This document shows positions 25,722 through 37,212 of a DNA stretch of 64,000 nucleotides, piece after piece. Within the stretch, counting starts at the first letter, position 1. Every line of letters begins with the position of its first letter. A program made the position numbers and the translations under genes. The notes beneath the pieces were generated by a model. It had not been told where the DNA came from, searched no databases, and saw nothing but the letters and a program-made list of their open reading frames with translations. Source of the DNA: Glandiceps talaboti (taxonomy: Eukaryota > Hemichordata > Enteropneusta > Spengelidae); NCBI RefSeq assembly GCF_964340395.1, contig NC_135554.1:28721130-28785129 (forward strand), given 5' to 3'.

Positions 25722-25860
25722 ACACTGGTGAAAATGCCATCTAACACTTGAACCACTATACACACACTGGTGACACACTATAAAACATCATCTCTCACAC
25801 TTGAACCACTACACACACACACGCACACACACTGGTGACACACTATAAAATGTCATTAAT
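25325..25860. repeat. Tandem repeat of about 90 bp with embedded CA runs
   Basis: Repeating modules 'cacttgaaccact', a CA dinucleotide run of variable length, 'ctggtgaaacac' and 'tataaaatgtcat'. About eight irregular copies. Confidence 0.85.
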
Positions 25861-26885
25861 ATACAAAAATCAAGGTCAGCCTTTATTACAGCTACAAAAA
25901 ATACGCATATCCACAGGTGATGAAACACTTTCACAGTGTATTATATTATGAGTACATTATTGTACCTAACAAAACATTTTCAAAAGAAAGTCATTACATT
26001 TGTGGTCATGAGTGTTATTTGATAAATGTTAAATGTCAAATGTAATAAGTAATAATTCATCTATACAATATAGTTGTGTATTTGTATATGCAGTACATTG
26101 CAGTTTAATTCATATCATAAATAAAAATAATATAATTTGAACTTTTACATGATGCAATGCTAATTGTCAAATGTCACAATTCATCATAAATACATGTGTG
26201 AATTTTTTATTTGGGAAAGTTTATCATAACAAATAGAAATATCCTTTGAAATGTATTAAACGTTAAGTATCACAATGCCGCAATTGTTTGGATGTATGCA
26301 TTATATATTATTTGCACGCAGCTATTTGGTCTTCTGTGATTGAATGTGTAAACAAAAGTATTTAATATTTCTCAAATTCTGTATTACTCTGGAGAATTCT
26401 GAAGGGGTTATAAGTGCCATAAGGGCCTAATGACAAAAATACCATTTTTGAGAAAAAGGCCAAAAAAGTATTTTCAGCACTACATCCCTATATCTAAACC
26501 AAAATTAAATTAGCCAGATTATCTGTTTTCAAACTGGACAATGTTTGGTGAGATTGGAGAAACGGTCAAATGTTGGAAATATCATTGGAGCTTTTGAGAA
26601 GTATGTAATTTTTTGAATACGACAAAAAACAAGATTTTTTTAAAATCATGTTTTTGCCTATTTATTAATGAAAGATTGCACAGTGAATGTGTTCTAAAAT
26701 TAAAAATTGTTTAAATTCAAAGGTCATGCATAGAATTTTGAATAACAATTGTCATTTTCAATAAAACTCAGTGATTGGGTTTTAATAACCATGGCTGTTT
26801 CTTTTCATACAATCATATAATGTCAACCATTAATTTAATAAGCTGGCATTCTTATATACAATGTATGGCCACATGGTATCATACT
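25861..26885. other. No gene seen
   Basis: AT-rich intronic sequence without recognised exons or repeats. Confidence 0.5.
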
Positions 26886-26887
26886 AC

Positions 26888-27312
26888 GTTGTTTGATCAT
26901 GCTATATTAGGTCTGCTACTACTAGAAGTACATAATTATAAATACCAATAAGACATAGTACTGTATTTTGTTTGATCACGCTATAGGTCTGCCACCACTA
27001 GAAGTACATAAAATACCATAAGATATTGTGCTGTATGTTGTTTGATCACGCTATAGGTCTGCCACCACTAGAAGTACATAAAATACCATGAGACATTGTG
27101 CTGTATGTTGTTTGATCACGCTATAGGTCTGCCACCACTAGAAGTACATAAAATACCATAAGATATTGTGCTGTATGTTGTTTGATCACGCTATAGGTCT
27201 GCCACCACTAGAAGTACATAAAATACCATGAGACATTGTGCTGTATGTTGTTTGATCACGCTATAGGTCTGCTACCATAAAATACCATGAGACATTGTGC
27301 TATGTTGTTTGA
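26888..27312. repeat. 70-bp tandem repeat, about six copies
   Basis: Units of 70 bp beginning tttgatcacgctataggtct (at 26972, 27041, 27111, 27181, 27251), with a diverged first copy and a truncated last one. Confidence 0.93.
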
Positions 27313-27318
27313 CCACGG

Positions 27319-27626
27319 TAATCATTCAGCAAATGAACACCTATACCACAGGGGCTTGGAATTTGCCAGGCCATATTTGTTTACAAATAGTTATGCTTTT
27401 GTTTACTGTTTAGCTTTTTCTGTTTTTGGTCTTTAAAATGTCTTTTCCCTATAAGGTGCCATGTAATAAAGTTATAATGATTTGAAAATATTAACCAAAA
27501 AACTAATTTTTGTAAAGAAAGAAAGTAAACAATACACAAAAAACAAATATTTGTAAATTGATATGACCAATTCCAAGCCCCTGTGCCTATATCTAGCATT
27601 GATCAGCATGTGGATAAACATTTTAT
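27319..27626 (+). repeat. Fragment of the TTTTAGCACAACTG family, split by an insertion
   Basis: Family blocks 'attcagcaaatgaacaccta' and 'gatcagcatgtggataaa' are separated by the inverted-repeat element at 27348-27585. They are contiguous in the copy at 25.17-25.23 kb. Confidence 0.75.
27348..27585. mobile_element. MITE with ACAGGGGCTTGGAATT ends
   Basis: Terminal inverted repeats acaggggcttggaatt and aattccaagcccctgt bound a 238-bp element. The flanks cctatacc and cctatatc form a probable 8-bp target-site duplication. CAGGGG ends with 8-bp duplications are typical of hAT-type elements. Confidence 0.75.
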
Positions 27627-28748
27627 TGCATTTGTATTGCATGTACCAGGTTATGTATGTGTTCTGCCATTGACGCATCATTGCATGCTTAGTACTCTAT
27701 CTGTTACTGAAATATGAACCTTTAGTCTCATTTTAAATAAAATGACATATGAAAATGATAATTTAAAATTGAGTGGGAATCCTTACTTCACATGTTTGAC
27801 TTGTTTGATTTTCTGCCTACATAATTAGTCACCACTTGTTACAATATTATTTACGGGAATACCATCAATATATTTCAGTCCAGGATGGTTTGATTTACTC
27901 AGTGCATTGTACTGTTGTGTGGTGTCTGAGTTATTGTTGTCCTGCAGTCATATTTCTTTTCATTTTTTGGGGGGTTAGAATGTCATTATGCAAGTGTTAC
28001 ATCAGCTTACATACATACATGTATGTTATGTGTCTTTCACGGAAAGTAAATGATTCATATGTCAAGAATTGTTGTCAGATAGCGATATAATCAAATTTTT
28101 CATAAACAAGTTTTTGAAATGAACAATTGCCATAAATATAACTGGGCTTGGTCATTACTCACATCAGCTGACTCATTGTAAACAATATTTACCATGTACT
28201 GGTAGCGGTCACATGGTTCCATGAATTTAATACTTGGTCTTTATAATCAGATTACAGGGCCTGGCAGCCTCCTCCATTTTAAGTAGTCAAGACAGGGGTT
28301 GTCCATTCATTTTAATGGCAATGATTTGCAGTTTGATTTATGGCTCATGTAATAATGGCATTTTGATATTCTTTGAAATGTGAGTGATTTTAGCTCGACC
28401 AGTAATGGATTCCTGTAATATTCAAAATATTTTTTAGATGATGTATATAGATGTATTCTTTCTTTTTCTCATCCGAATGTAAAAAAAATTATTGTTTTAT
28501 GCAAAATGTTAACATTCCTTGAAAGAGAAGCTGAAGTAGAAAATTATTTTTCATGCCTAGTTTGGGAGAATCAGATTAAATATGAGGGGAGAAGATAGTT
28601 TGACTTTCTTTTATTTACTATATGATTGTCCTCTCTATTTTTTTTTGTTTATTCCTTAATTGACTACCTTCAGGCTCCAAGAAGGAGGTATTATGGAGGA
28701 AGGTGGTCACCTGAAGTAAACTGTATAAACAAATGATAACATAAAAGA
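27627..28748. other. No gene seen
   Basis: AT-rich intronic sequence; the short reading frames here have no recognisable content. Confidence 0.5.
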
Positions 28749-28932
28749 CGTCTTTGGAACAAATTACAACTGGAGCTTCGACAGACGCCCACAGTCAATG
28801 CCTTCAGGAAACATCTCAAAACACACTTGTTTGCAAAAGTGTTCGATAACTAACTAAAGCGCCGCTGAACTCTACTTCGTATTGGATATTGGCGCTCTAT
28901 AAATGTATTGATTGATTGATTGATTGATTGAA
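28749..28932 (+). pseudogene. Non-LTR retrotransposon 3' end (ORF2 terminus and tail)
   Basis: Reads RLWNKLQLELRQ, TPTVNAFRKHLKTHLF and AKVFDN then TAA. This is the common C-terminal 'LWNxLPxxLRxxPSxxxFKxxLKTHLF' of L2/CR1/Jockey-type elements. After the stop comes ggcgctctataaatgtattg and a GATT tail, the expected 3' terminus. Everything upstream is missing (5' truncation). Confidence 0.8.
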
Positions 28933-29489
28933 GACAATGACAGTAGATGTGAAATATGATAAATAAAGCAAATTGAGCCTTCTCCTTGATCAGATTTTAA
29001 TCAGATTGACTTGGGGATTATACTGTAAAGAGAGTAATTGGATCACTTTTAGCTGGATAAAAATATAATTTAAGTTTATTTAAAAAACCAACAGATAAAA
29101 ATTGTTTGTAGTAAGAAAATTGATCTTTTTGATTATAATAGTGACCTTTTGGTAACTAGTGTTCAATGCTATCAAAATTACTATACAATTTACTGGCACT
29201 AGTAGTACACTTACTGTTAATCTTACTGTATTGATGGTATGCCTATAGCAATAATAATAACAGGTGTGGTACTACGTATAAATTCAACTTATCAAATGTC
29301 TGGTTATAACAATATTTCTATATTAGCTATAAGCTCCATGCACATATAGTAAACTAGTGAGGTTTACTGTAGGTCTGTTCATCATTGTGTTATCAAAGTC
29401 ACTTAGTTCGTGGACCAAAACATTGCAATCCTTTCAAATTCAGTTTCAAAGTGCCGGCTAACTTTGTCATTTTATATTCTTTCCACCAG

Positions 29490-30121
29490 TTATCGACATC
29501 TTCTTGTTTAGTCTGTGCAAATAATGTGCCAGCCCTCGCACATCCACCTGAACTAATCTTAGACCTGGAAGCAGAGGAGTCATCACCAACATATTGGCAG
29601 TCTCGCAGCTGGACAGATTTTCCCACACCATTGGAAATCAATATTACAATATCACTGGGAATGCAGTATGAACTCCAGGACGACATTACAATCACATTTC
29701 AGTCAGGCCTTCCCAGGAAAATGATCCTGGCAAAATCAATGGACTATGGAAATTCCTGGGATGTGCTTCAGTACTATTCGTCTGATTGTGTGTCAGACTT
29801 TGGTATGGTGTCTGACATGGAGCTTTCAAACCCTTCACAGATTACATGTACTGAACAATACAATACTTTGACTACAGAGTTTGGTGAGAACATTGTGTTC
29901 TCTGTCACTCCAAGGTTTACACTTCTTGCTGGACCAGACAATGCAGATACTCAGAATATATATAATTATCTTGAAGCAGATGAAAAGTTTAGAAACCTGT
30001 TGACACTAACAGACTTACAAATTAGGCTTCTAACACCAGCTTACCTTGACAACCAAACTACCGATCAAAATAGTTTAGCTGCTTCCTACTATGCTATATC
30101 AAATGTGGCGATGCGACTTAG
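29490..30121 (+). CDS. Netrin-G-like, exon 2: bulk of laminin N-terminal domain
   Basis: Acceptor ttctttccaccag ends at 29489 (phase 0); donor GTAGGT at 30122 (phase 2). The exon reads LSTSSCLVCANNVPAL, then AHPPELILDLE, YWQSRSWTDFPTPLEINITI, the conserved MILAKSMDYGNSWDVLQYYSSDC, then ITCTEQY, FTLLAGPD, LTLTDLQIRLLTPA and YYAISNVAMRL. The order and the signatures (AHPPEL, DYGxxWxxxQYYxxDC, LTDLxIRLLxPA, YYAISN) are those of netrin-G laminin N-terminal domains, closer than to classical netrins. Two N-glycosylation sequons (NIT, NQT) are seen. An alternative acceptor at 29511 would be phase 1 and lose one conserved cysteine, so 29490 is preferred. Confidence 0.93.
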
Positions 30122-31037
30122 GTAGGTACCAGATTTAATTGATTACATAAGTTTCATGGAACATGGTTTGTAATTAGGCCTTGGGAAATAGCATGTGATT
30201 CTGGTAACTCACAGTCACGAGGGGGTAATGAACAGGTGCTATAGCCCGAATATAGGCCAGGCAATATGTGTTTTATAATATACCTCATGCTGTGAACTCA
30301 TGCGGTGGCAGACGACATTGTCAGAATTAAGCTGCCATTTTGACCTGCTGTGAACGCGCGGTGGTCACGTGACCATGTAAAAGTTGATGGAACTATTTCC
30401 CTAGGGAAATAGTCATTCTATTTTCCTATCACGTGACTGATTCTAGCGAATCATGGCACAGCATTATCACTAGGTATATTATAAATTATCTTATCGGATG
30501 ATTGTGAGCTATGAAGATTCTTTTGTGCAAGACCACCTTTTCTATTTTCTTGACCAGACAACTGTTTTTCTCACCTTTAATGTTAATCTTAAGCCTACCT
30601 GGACTTTTGAAATCTTGAGAACAAGTTACTGAATATAGTTCTCACTATCAATGAAACCAAAAATTGCACATTTCAAGGTAAACTGTTGTCAGATGTGCTA
30701 GAAGAAATGGTATAATAAACAAAAGATTTTCCATAGAATGTATGAGGGCGCCAGTACACATGCATTGAACCGAGAATAAAGCATAACTGAATTTATTTCT
30801 TTTATTTCTTGTTGATTTCTCCCTTGAATTTAAATAAACTTACATAAAATAAACAGCGCCATCTATCATGGAGTGAACAAGACTGACAGTTTGCAATCAT
30901 AAGCTGTCAGCTTATCAAAAATGTATTATGTGTATTGGTTATAAACTTTCAGTACTTGCTTGGCTGTAGTTGTCTTTTCATAAATCTGATGACTCTGCTA
31001 GTGAATTTGTAGTAAAGGTTTCTATTAATATTTTCAG
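30122..31037 (+). other. Netrin-G-like intron 2
   Basis: A phase-2 intron of 916 bp. It contains a palindromic MITE at 30271-30486; the rest is AT-rich. Confidence 0.88.
30271..30486. mobile_element. Palindromic MITE
   Basis: Inverted ends tttataatatacct and aggtatattataaa, with matching inner blocks (atgctgtg...cacagcat). The centre carries actatttccctagggaaatagt, a self-complementary core. About 216 bp, non-coding. Confidence 0.8.
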
Positions 31038-31216
31038 ATGTCAATGCAATCTTCATGGGCAATACTGTGATTATGTGAATGGGGCAGTATCATGTGTCTG
31101 TAAGCATAATACAGAAGGACAACAGTGTGAAAAATGTCACCCAGATTATACAGCAGCTCCATGGCAACCAGGCTCCTACTTACCATACCCTAATGGCCAG
31201 GCTAAACAGTGTTTTC
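31038..31216 (+). CDS. Netrin-G-like, exon 3: first laminin EGF-like repeat
   Basis: Acceptor aatattttcag ends at 31037. The phase-2 junction gives AG|A (Arg), continuing RCQCNLHGQYCDYVNGAVSC, then CKHNTEGQQCEKCHPDY, APWQPGSYLPYPNG and QAKQCF. This is a laminin-type EGF repeat with its eight cysteines. The 'RCxCNLHxxxC...CxHNTxGxxCxKC...W.PGSYLP.P.G' pattern, including GSYLP, is a netrin-G feature. A consensus donor GTGAGT at 31217 leaves in phase 1; joining to exon 4 gives CFQCECNGHS with normal inter-repeat cysteine spacing. Confidence 0.95.
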
Positions 31217-32143
31217 GTGAGTAGGCAAAAGTTTGGGTTCTTCTTTTCAGATACATGTACCTGATTAGACTGTAAAACAGTGGATTGCTCTGCTGTCAGC
31301 AGTCTTTGTCGTTGTCCAATATGTGAGGCTCCCCAACACTTTACGTACCTCACACAATAAACTCTGATATGTTACACTTTATGTATATTTCCCTCAAATT
31401 TCATTATACTCTGCTCTCCCACCCTCCCCAGTGCCCACCATGATGATTAATTACTACCACTACCACCATATTTGTTTTAATATATCGCTTTATCATTTCT
31501 TCAAATTTAATGACTTATAAGTTGCAAGATGTAATACATGTATGTAGTAAAGTTTTAATATTCACAAAGTTCCACACATTCATGATGTCTATAATGTTGC
31601 AATTCAAAATCGATCGACAATTAATCTTCTGTACCAAGTGGGTTGAATACTTCCGTCATTGTAATGAAGTCGTCAATTTCCTTTGGACTCGCATTGAGGA
31701 TGTACACAACAGAAGATTATTTAACATTAATACTGAGCTAATACCAAGGCATCCAATTCAAACACATATCCAAATGACTTGACATCCCATTGAAGGAAGT
31801 ACCATCCAAATTCCTCATGTCTTTGAAAAGAGGGTATCAAAGCTTCGTGCCGGACTTGCAATTGGTGTTAAATCAGTCAACAGTGATGATCAACTACCAG
31901 TCATATTTTCACTGAGTTTTAGTCGTTCATGCCTTTTTTGCTACGTTTCATCTAAATCAAAGTCATCGCCTCACTCCGTAGCACTGAATACTAATGCATG
32001 TACTGATAGGAACTGTGATTGCCGAAATCATGAATGACTGTTGTTCCTTGCCACACCTTCACACGATAACAATAAGAACATTTTTATTGTAGAATGTTTG
32101 ACATTGGGGTCATCGTTCTCAAAACTTGTCAATCAAAATCAAC

Positions 32144-32269
32144 ATGGCGTTGCCAGAGTCACCAAGCGAGTTAACATATCAAGACACATTGGAGAAACTT
32201 GGATATTCACATGTGAAAGACTTTCAGAGAAGAAAAATTATATGCATGATAACTGTCCATGAGTTGTAG
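32144..32269 (+). CDS. Small ORF inside the inverted-repeat element, 41 residues
   Basis: An ATG in good context (caacATGG) opens MALPESPSELTYQDTLEKL, then GYSHVKDFQRRKI and ICMITVHEL before TAG. Composition is protein-like and GC is above the local background. It may be the 5' remnant of a gene once carried by the element, or of a host gene captured by it. The family is not recognised. It could also be chance. Confidence 0.25.
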   Translation: MALPESPSELTYQDTLEKLGYSHVKDFQRRKIICMITVHEL

Positions 32270-32369
32270 CCAATTGAGTTCCTTTGACTCGCAGCTAGCT
32301 AGTAAATTGTACACGTACACGGCACCATAGACCACAGGGAGCTCAGGCTCAGTTAGTTTTGTTTACAAA

Positions 32370-32510
32370 TACAAACAAACAAATTACAAACAAGTAAACA
32401 AATAAACAAACAAACAAACTAACAAAAACTAACAAACAAAATAAACCGACAAATGAGTAGATACATGAGTAAACGACAACAAACCAATGAACAAACAAAC
32501 ACTACCAATG
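32370..32510. repeat. AAAC-rich simple repeat
   Basis: Degenerate caaa/taaa tetramers inside the inverted-repeat element. Confidence 0.8.
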
Positions 32511-32907
32511 AAATTGTCGTGTTGGGCATCAAGGTCGTCCAATGACATTATTTACAAATGTCAAAAAAAACCTGCACGTTTTCAAGCTTTCACAAAGAAA
32601 GATAGGAAAGGTAAATTACTTGATTATGACCATCAAAATACATTTACGGGGTCAAATTTGCGCTGTAGTGTACGTGTATATGTGTTGAATGTTGAGTGAA
32701 CTGTATGCAAATCATACGATAGAGTAAAGCCCAATTCCATGACGTCACATCATGAATAAATAATAGAAAGGGAGATACAGTGAGCGATGATAGTCGTTCG
32801 TGCCTCCGGCACTCTCTGATCAGTACACGGTTATAGTATTGCTCCGTATCGGAGCGAGGCAATGACTTTAATTTTAGACAAAACGTAGCAAAAAGGCACA
32901 AACGACT

Positions 32908-34734
32908 GTCGCCAGTCTAAGTCTGTGTCAGCTAGTAGACCGATGTGTTAAAATGCTAATAAAGCAGTCGTCTGCTTAATCATGTGAACTTGATATCCTT
33001 CCACCAAATTTTGTCAAGGACTGTATTGACTCTTCCGCCTTTCTTCGCTTATTCAATATTTCGCTTTCGTCTGGCACCATTGACAATACCAATAGTAGCG
33101 TTTTCCCCAGTGATATATCACATCTTTTTTCCAACGCAGCGAACCTGATAGGATTTATCCCGTAATTTATTGTTAAGCATTGTTTATATTGGTTTATATT
33201 GCTGGGTGTTGTGGTAGGTAAATCAAAAATAAAGGTCTATTAACTTTTATCCTGTACATTTGAAAGCATGAAGTCTAAATCAAGAGCAGTTCTGCCATCA
33301 CTGCATGATTAAAATCATTCATCTGTATATCGCACATAATTAACACTTTTTAATTGCTTTCTGTATGTGCATGCATTTGAACAGAAATACAAACCTCTAC
33401 TAACAATAAAACTGATTCTATCAATGATGTTTTTGTTGATTAATTATGTCAATTTATGTAAGCTGAAATATTTCAGTTACTATTTATAGCTTTATGCAAT
33501 AAAGACCACATGCAAAATTCTTTGTAAATATGACATGCTATACAGAAGTGATTTTTACCTGTATTTATACACAACTAACAGCTACATGTACACTTGTCCT
33601 GCCATGTTTTCTGTATAAAACCATGTGATACAATCTCTTGGTCTGAAATACTGCCTGTCCTGTAATTTTACACCTGATTGACTATGATATGTGCATGATT
33701 ATAACCATGATACTGTCATAATTCTTATCATTTAATAGTCCAGGTATTAATTGGAAAGTTTAATTTGTCAACAAATGACCTTGGACTATTTAATTTTAAT
33801 TAGAATTCTGACCAAAGTATCACTATAATGTGGAGTGTGCATATGTATACCATTTATATATTTTTGTATGTGATTATACTAGTCATATCTTCTCTAATTT
33901 TTTAGTGGTGTATATATTTTAATTTTCTGTTAGTGCTGCTCCTAACATGCTTAGCGAGCCCCCTGATACAAAAGGGATGCATTAAATAAATATGATATTT
34001 GTTGGTTGATTTTCATGTAGTATATAATACCGGTGTAACAGATCTAGGGTATTAGCATGTATATATATATTAATTGTCTCACCCAAGAATGACTATCTAT
34101 CAAATGTTTAGCAGCACTTCAGTACAAAAACAACTAATTTCGCACCTAGCGAGGCTTTTCTTTGACTGTCAAGCCTTTGAATGTTTTGTTTTGGGACCAT
34201 TAGGATTGATTTATAAATTAGTATAATAACATACATAACATATTTCAACTCAATATGAAAAATACAGTAAAAGTGTATTTTATTACCTTCACCTATCATT
34301 TGAATTTAGTTTTTGTTAGCCATGGCAGTATAAGTATATCTAGTATATCTGCAGTGCATATATACTAGGTTCCTTACCAATTATTATTGCACCACTAAAA
34401 AATATGTTTGCATGAGAGTTCCTCCTCTCAGGCACACAAGTTCAAAACCATGAACATGTAATGAATTATAATACTTAGTTTGTTCCCTTTGTTCCTATGA
34501 ATACCATCATTTCCAGCTGGTGTCATGCATTAAATGAGACGTTAAGCCAAAATTCAATAAATCATAGAGTTTACACTTGTGCTGGTATTAAAATCACCGG
34601 ATGTGACACAAACTGAGTCAGCCAAATCGGAATATAATGTATGCTAAGTTATGCTAATTTACATTACAATATTCAAATTAATATAGTAGGTTTCATATTA
34701 ATGAATTATGATTCACTTTTCTGTTGATAATGTA
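32908..34734. other. No gene seen
   Basis: AT-rich intronic sequence. A short LINE-tail-like segment (gggatgcattaaataaat, near 33974) is the only hint of a feature. Confidence 0.45.
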
Positions 34735-35470
34735 TGTTTCAATTTGACATTAGGGATAGTTTGTTGTGTTTGGTTCACTTTCTACCAGAGGTATTTGTTT
34801 GTACAACAAATATAAGTAACCAAGAACAAAGCAAACAAATACACAGTCATTATGTCTCTGATATTAATACAGTTGATAAAATTTTATAGCAAATCCCAGT
34901 TGCAGGTTATGAATACTTGTCAAGTAATTTATTTCTATAGTGACATGAGATTATTAATTTAAAGCTAAAGATGGATGTTTCAGTTTGACATTAGGGATAC
35001 ATGTAGTTTGTTGTGTTTGGTTCACTTTCTACCAGAGGTATTTGTTTGTACAACAAATATAAGTAACCAAGAACAAAGCAAACAAATACACAGTCATTAT
35101 GTCTCTGATATTAATACAGTTGATAATATTTTATACCAAATCCCAGTTGCAGGTTATGAATACTTGTCAAGTAATTTATTTCTATAGTGACATGAGATTA
35201 TTAATTTAAAGCTAAAGATGGATGTTTCAGTTTGACATTAGGGATACATGTAGTTTGTTGTGTTTGGTTCACTTTCTACCAGAGGTATTTGTTTGTACAA
35301 CAAATATAAGTAACCAAGAACAAAGCAAACAAATACACAGTCATTATGTCTCTGATATTATACAGTTGATAAAATTTTATAGCAAATCCCAGTTGCAGGT
35401 TATGAATACTTGTCAAGTAATTTATTTCTATAGTGACATGAGATTATTAATTTAAAGCTAAAGATGGATT
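34735..35470. repeat. Triplicated segment of about 245 bp
   Basis: Three head-to-tail copies whose gacattaggga blocks lie at 34745, 34987 and 35233 (periods 242 and 246). They differ by a few bases and a 6-bp indel. The repeated 70-codon frames are copies of the same non-coding unit. Confidence 0.95.
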
Positions 35471-36119
35471 CTTTGAAAACAAATAAATGGAGAAACCTCC
35501 CCAGGTGAATGGACTCCAGTGTCACTTTTAAACATATATAGAAAAATAAAAATAAATATATACAAACGAAAATGTCAAAGGTAAACATTAGTCCATAATT
35601 TTATATATATGTAAATAAATGTTACCCTAATATTTTTCAATATTATGTTGTGTAGAATTGGGTCTTGAAGTTGAGTGGTAATTAAACAACAAATCTGCCA
35701 TGCGCTTGATCAAACACACAGTGTTATTGATGGTGCTAAACCAAAGATTAATAATTTATTTTACCTCACAAAAGCTTTTATCTCAAAACATGGTTGATTT
35801 AAACATTTGTCATGGGACACTGAGACTAATGGTGTCAAAAAGCCTGATGAACAAATTATAATCGTATGTAGCTAATCATCTACATAAAAGTTTCGTATTA
35901 ATTAAATACCAATTAGAGAAGTGATTGCACCTAATGAAAGACTAATTTGAATATAACAATTAGGAATAATTACAAAAAAATATATGAAATGTAGACAAGA
36001 GAATTTGTTGTTGTGAATTTACAAATATTGTAAGGTAAGGCAAATTCATTCATCTGTATGATATCACCAGTGATTTACATGTAGATGTGTAATACCAAAA
36101 ACTGATATAAGTATTAGAT
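35471..36119. other. No gene seen
   Basis: AT-rich intronic sequence without recognised features. Confidence 0.5.
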
Positions 36120-37212
36120 TACACCCTCTCCCCATCATACAAAACTATTTATCACCCCACCCACCATCATACAAAACTATTTATCACCCCACCCACCACC
36201 ATCATACAAAACTATCACCCTACCCACATCACCATACAAAACTATCACCCCACCCACATCACCATACAAAACTATCACCCCACCCACCACCATCATACAA
36301 AACTATTTATCACCCCACCCACCACCATCATACAAAACTATCACTCTACCCACATCACCATACAAAACTATCACCCCACCCACCACCATCATATAAAACT
36401 ATCACCCTACCCACATCACCATACAAAACTATCACCCCACCAACATCACCATACAAAACTATCACGTACCCTACCCACACCACCATACAAAACTATCACC
36501 CTACCCACACCACCATACAAAACTATCACCCCATGGCACCCACCACCTCCGTACAAAACTATCACCCCACCCACCACCATATAAAACTATCACCCCACCC
36601 ACATCATCATACAAAACTATCACCCTACCCACACCACCATACAAAACTATCACCCCACCCACCACCTCCGTACAAAACTATCACTCCACCCACCACCATA
36701 CAAAACTATCACCCCACCCACCACCTCCGTACAAAACTATCACTCCACCCACCACCATACAAAACTATCACCCCACCCACATCATCATACAAAACTATCA
36801 CCCTACCCACACCACCATACAAAACTATCACCCCACCCACCACCTCCGTACAAAACTATCACTCCACCCACATCATCATATAAAACTATCACCCCACCCA
36901 CATCATCATACAAAACTATCACCCTACCCACCACCTCCGTACAAAACTATCACTCCACCCACATCATCATATAAAACTATCACCCCACCCACATCATCAT
37001 ACAAAACTATCACCCCACCCACACCACCATACAAAACTATCACTCCACCCACCACCTCCGTACAAAACTATCACCCCACCCACCACCACCATACAAAACT
37101 ATCACTCCACCCACCACCACCATACAAAACTATCACTCCACCCACCACCACCATACAAAACTATCACCCCACCCACCACCTCCGTACAAAACTATCACTC
37201 CACCCATACAAA
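36120..37212. repeat. C-rich minisatellite (caccccacccaccacc / tacaaaactat)
   Basis: About 40 units of 24-35 bp: 'tacaaaactatcacccc' plus 'acccaccacc' with variants 'acatcatca', 'acaccacca' and 'acctccg'. Strong strand asymmetry: C but almost no G on the + strand. Reading frames (Thr-Lys-Leu-Ser-Pro-His) are artefacts. Confidence 0.95.

Larger units (their letters stand above)
31921..32907. mobile_element. DNA element with inverted ends of about 100 bp
   Basis: The left arm (agtcgttcatgccttttttgctacg ... agtcatcgcctcactccg, to about 32012) and the right arm (about 32805-32907, reverse complement agtcgtttgtgcctttttgctacg...) are imperfect inverted repeats. The interior is non-coding apart from a 41-codon frame. 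No transposase motif is seen, so it is probably non-autonomous. Confidence 0.7.

Noticed and set aside
29512-29512. Alternative acceptor for netrin-G exon 2 at 29512
   Set aside because: It would need a phase-1 donor in exon 1 and loses one of the conserved cysteines before AHPPEL. The acceptor at 29490 gives the better spacing.
29399-29695. 98-codon minus-strand frame
   Set aside because: It is the antisense shadow of netrin-G-like exon 2, which has strong homology on the + strand.
31510-31782. 90-codon open frame after exon 3
   Set aside because: AT-rich, no domain, no splice context in phase with exon 3.
34975-35455. Two nearly identical 70-codon frames with a cysteine-rich start
   Set aside because: They are copies of one duplicated non-coding unit; no conserved domain, and the third copy does not preserve the frame.
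36533-36883. Thr-Lys-Leu-Ser-Pro-His rich frame
   Set aside because: Translation of the C-rich minisatellite.
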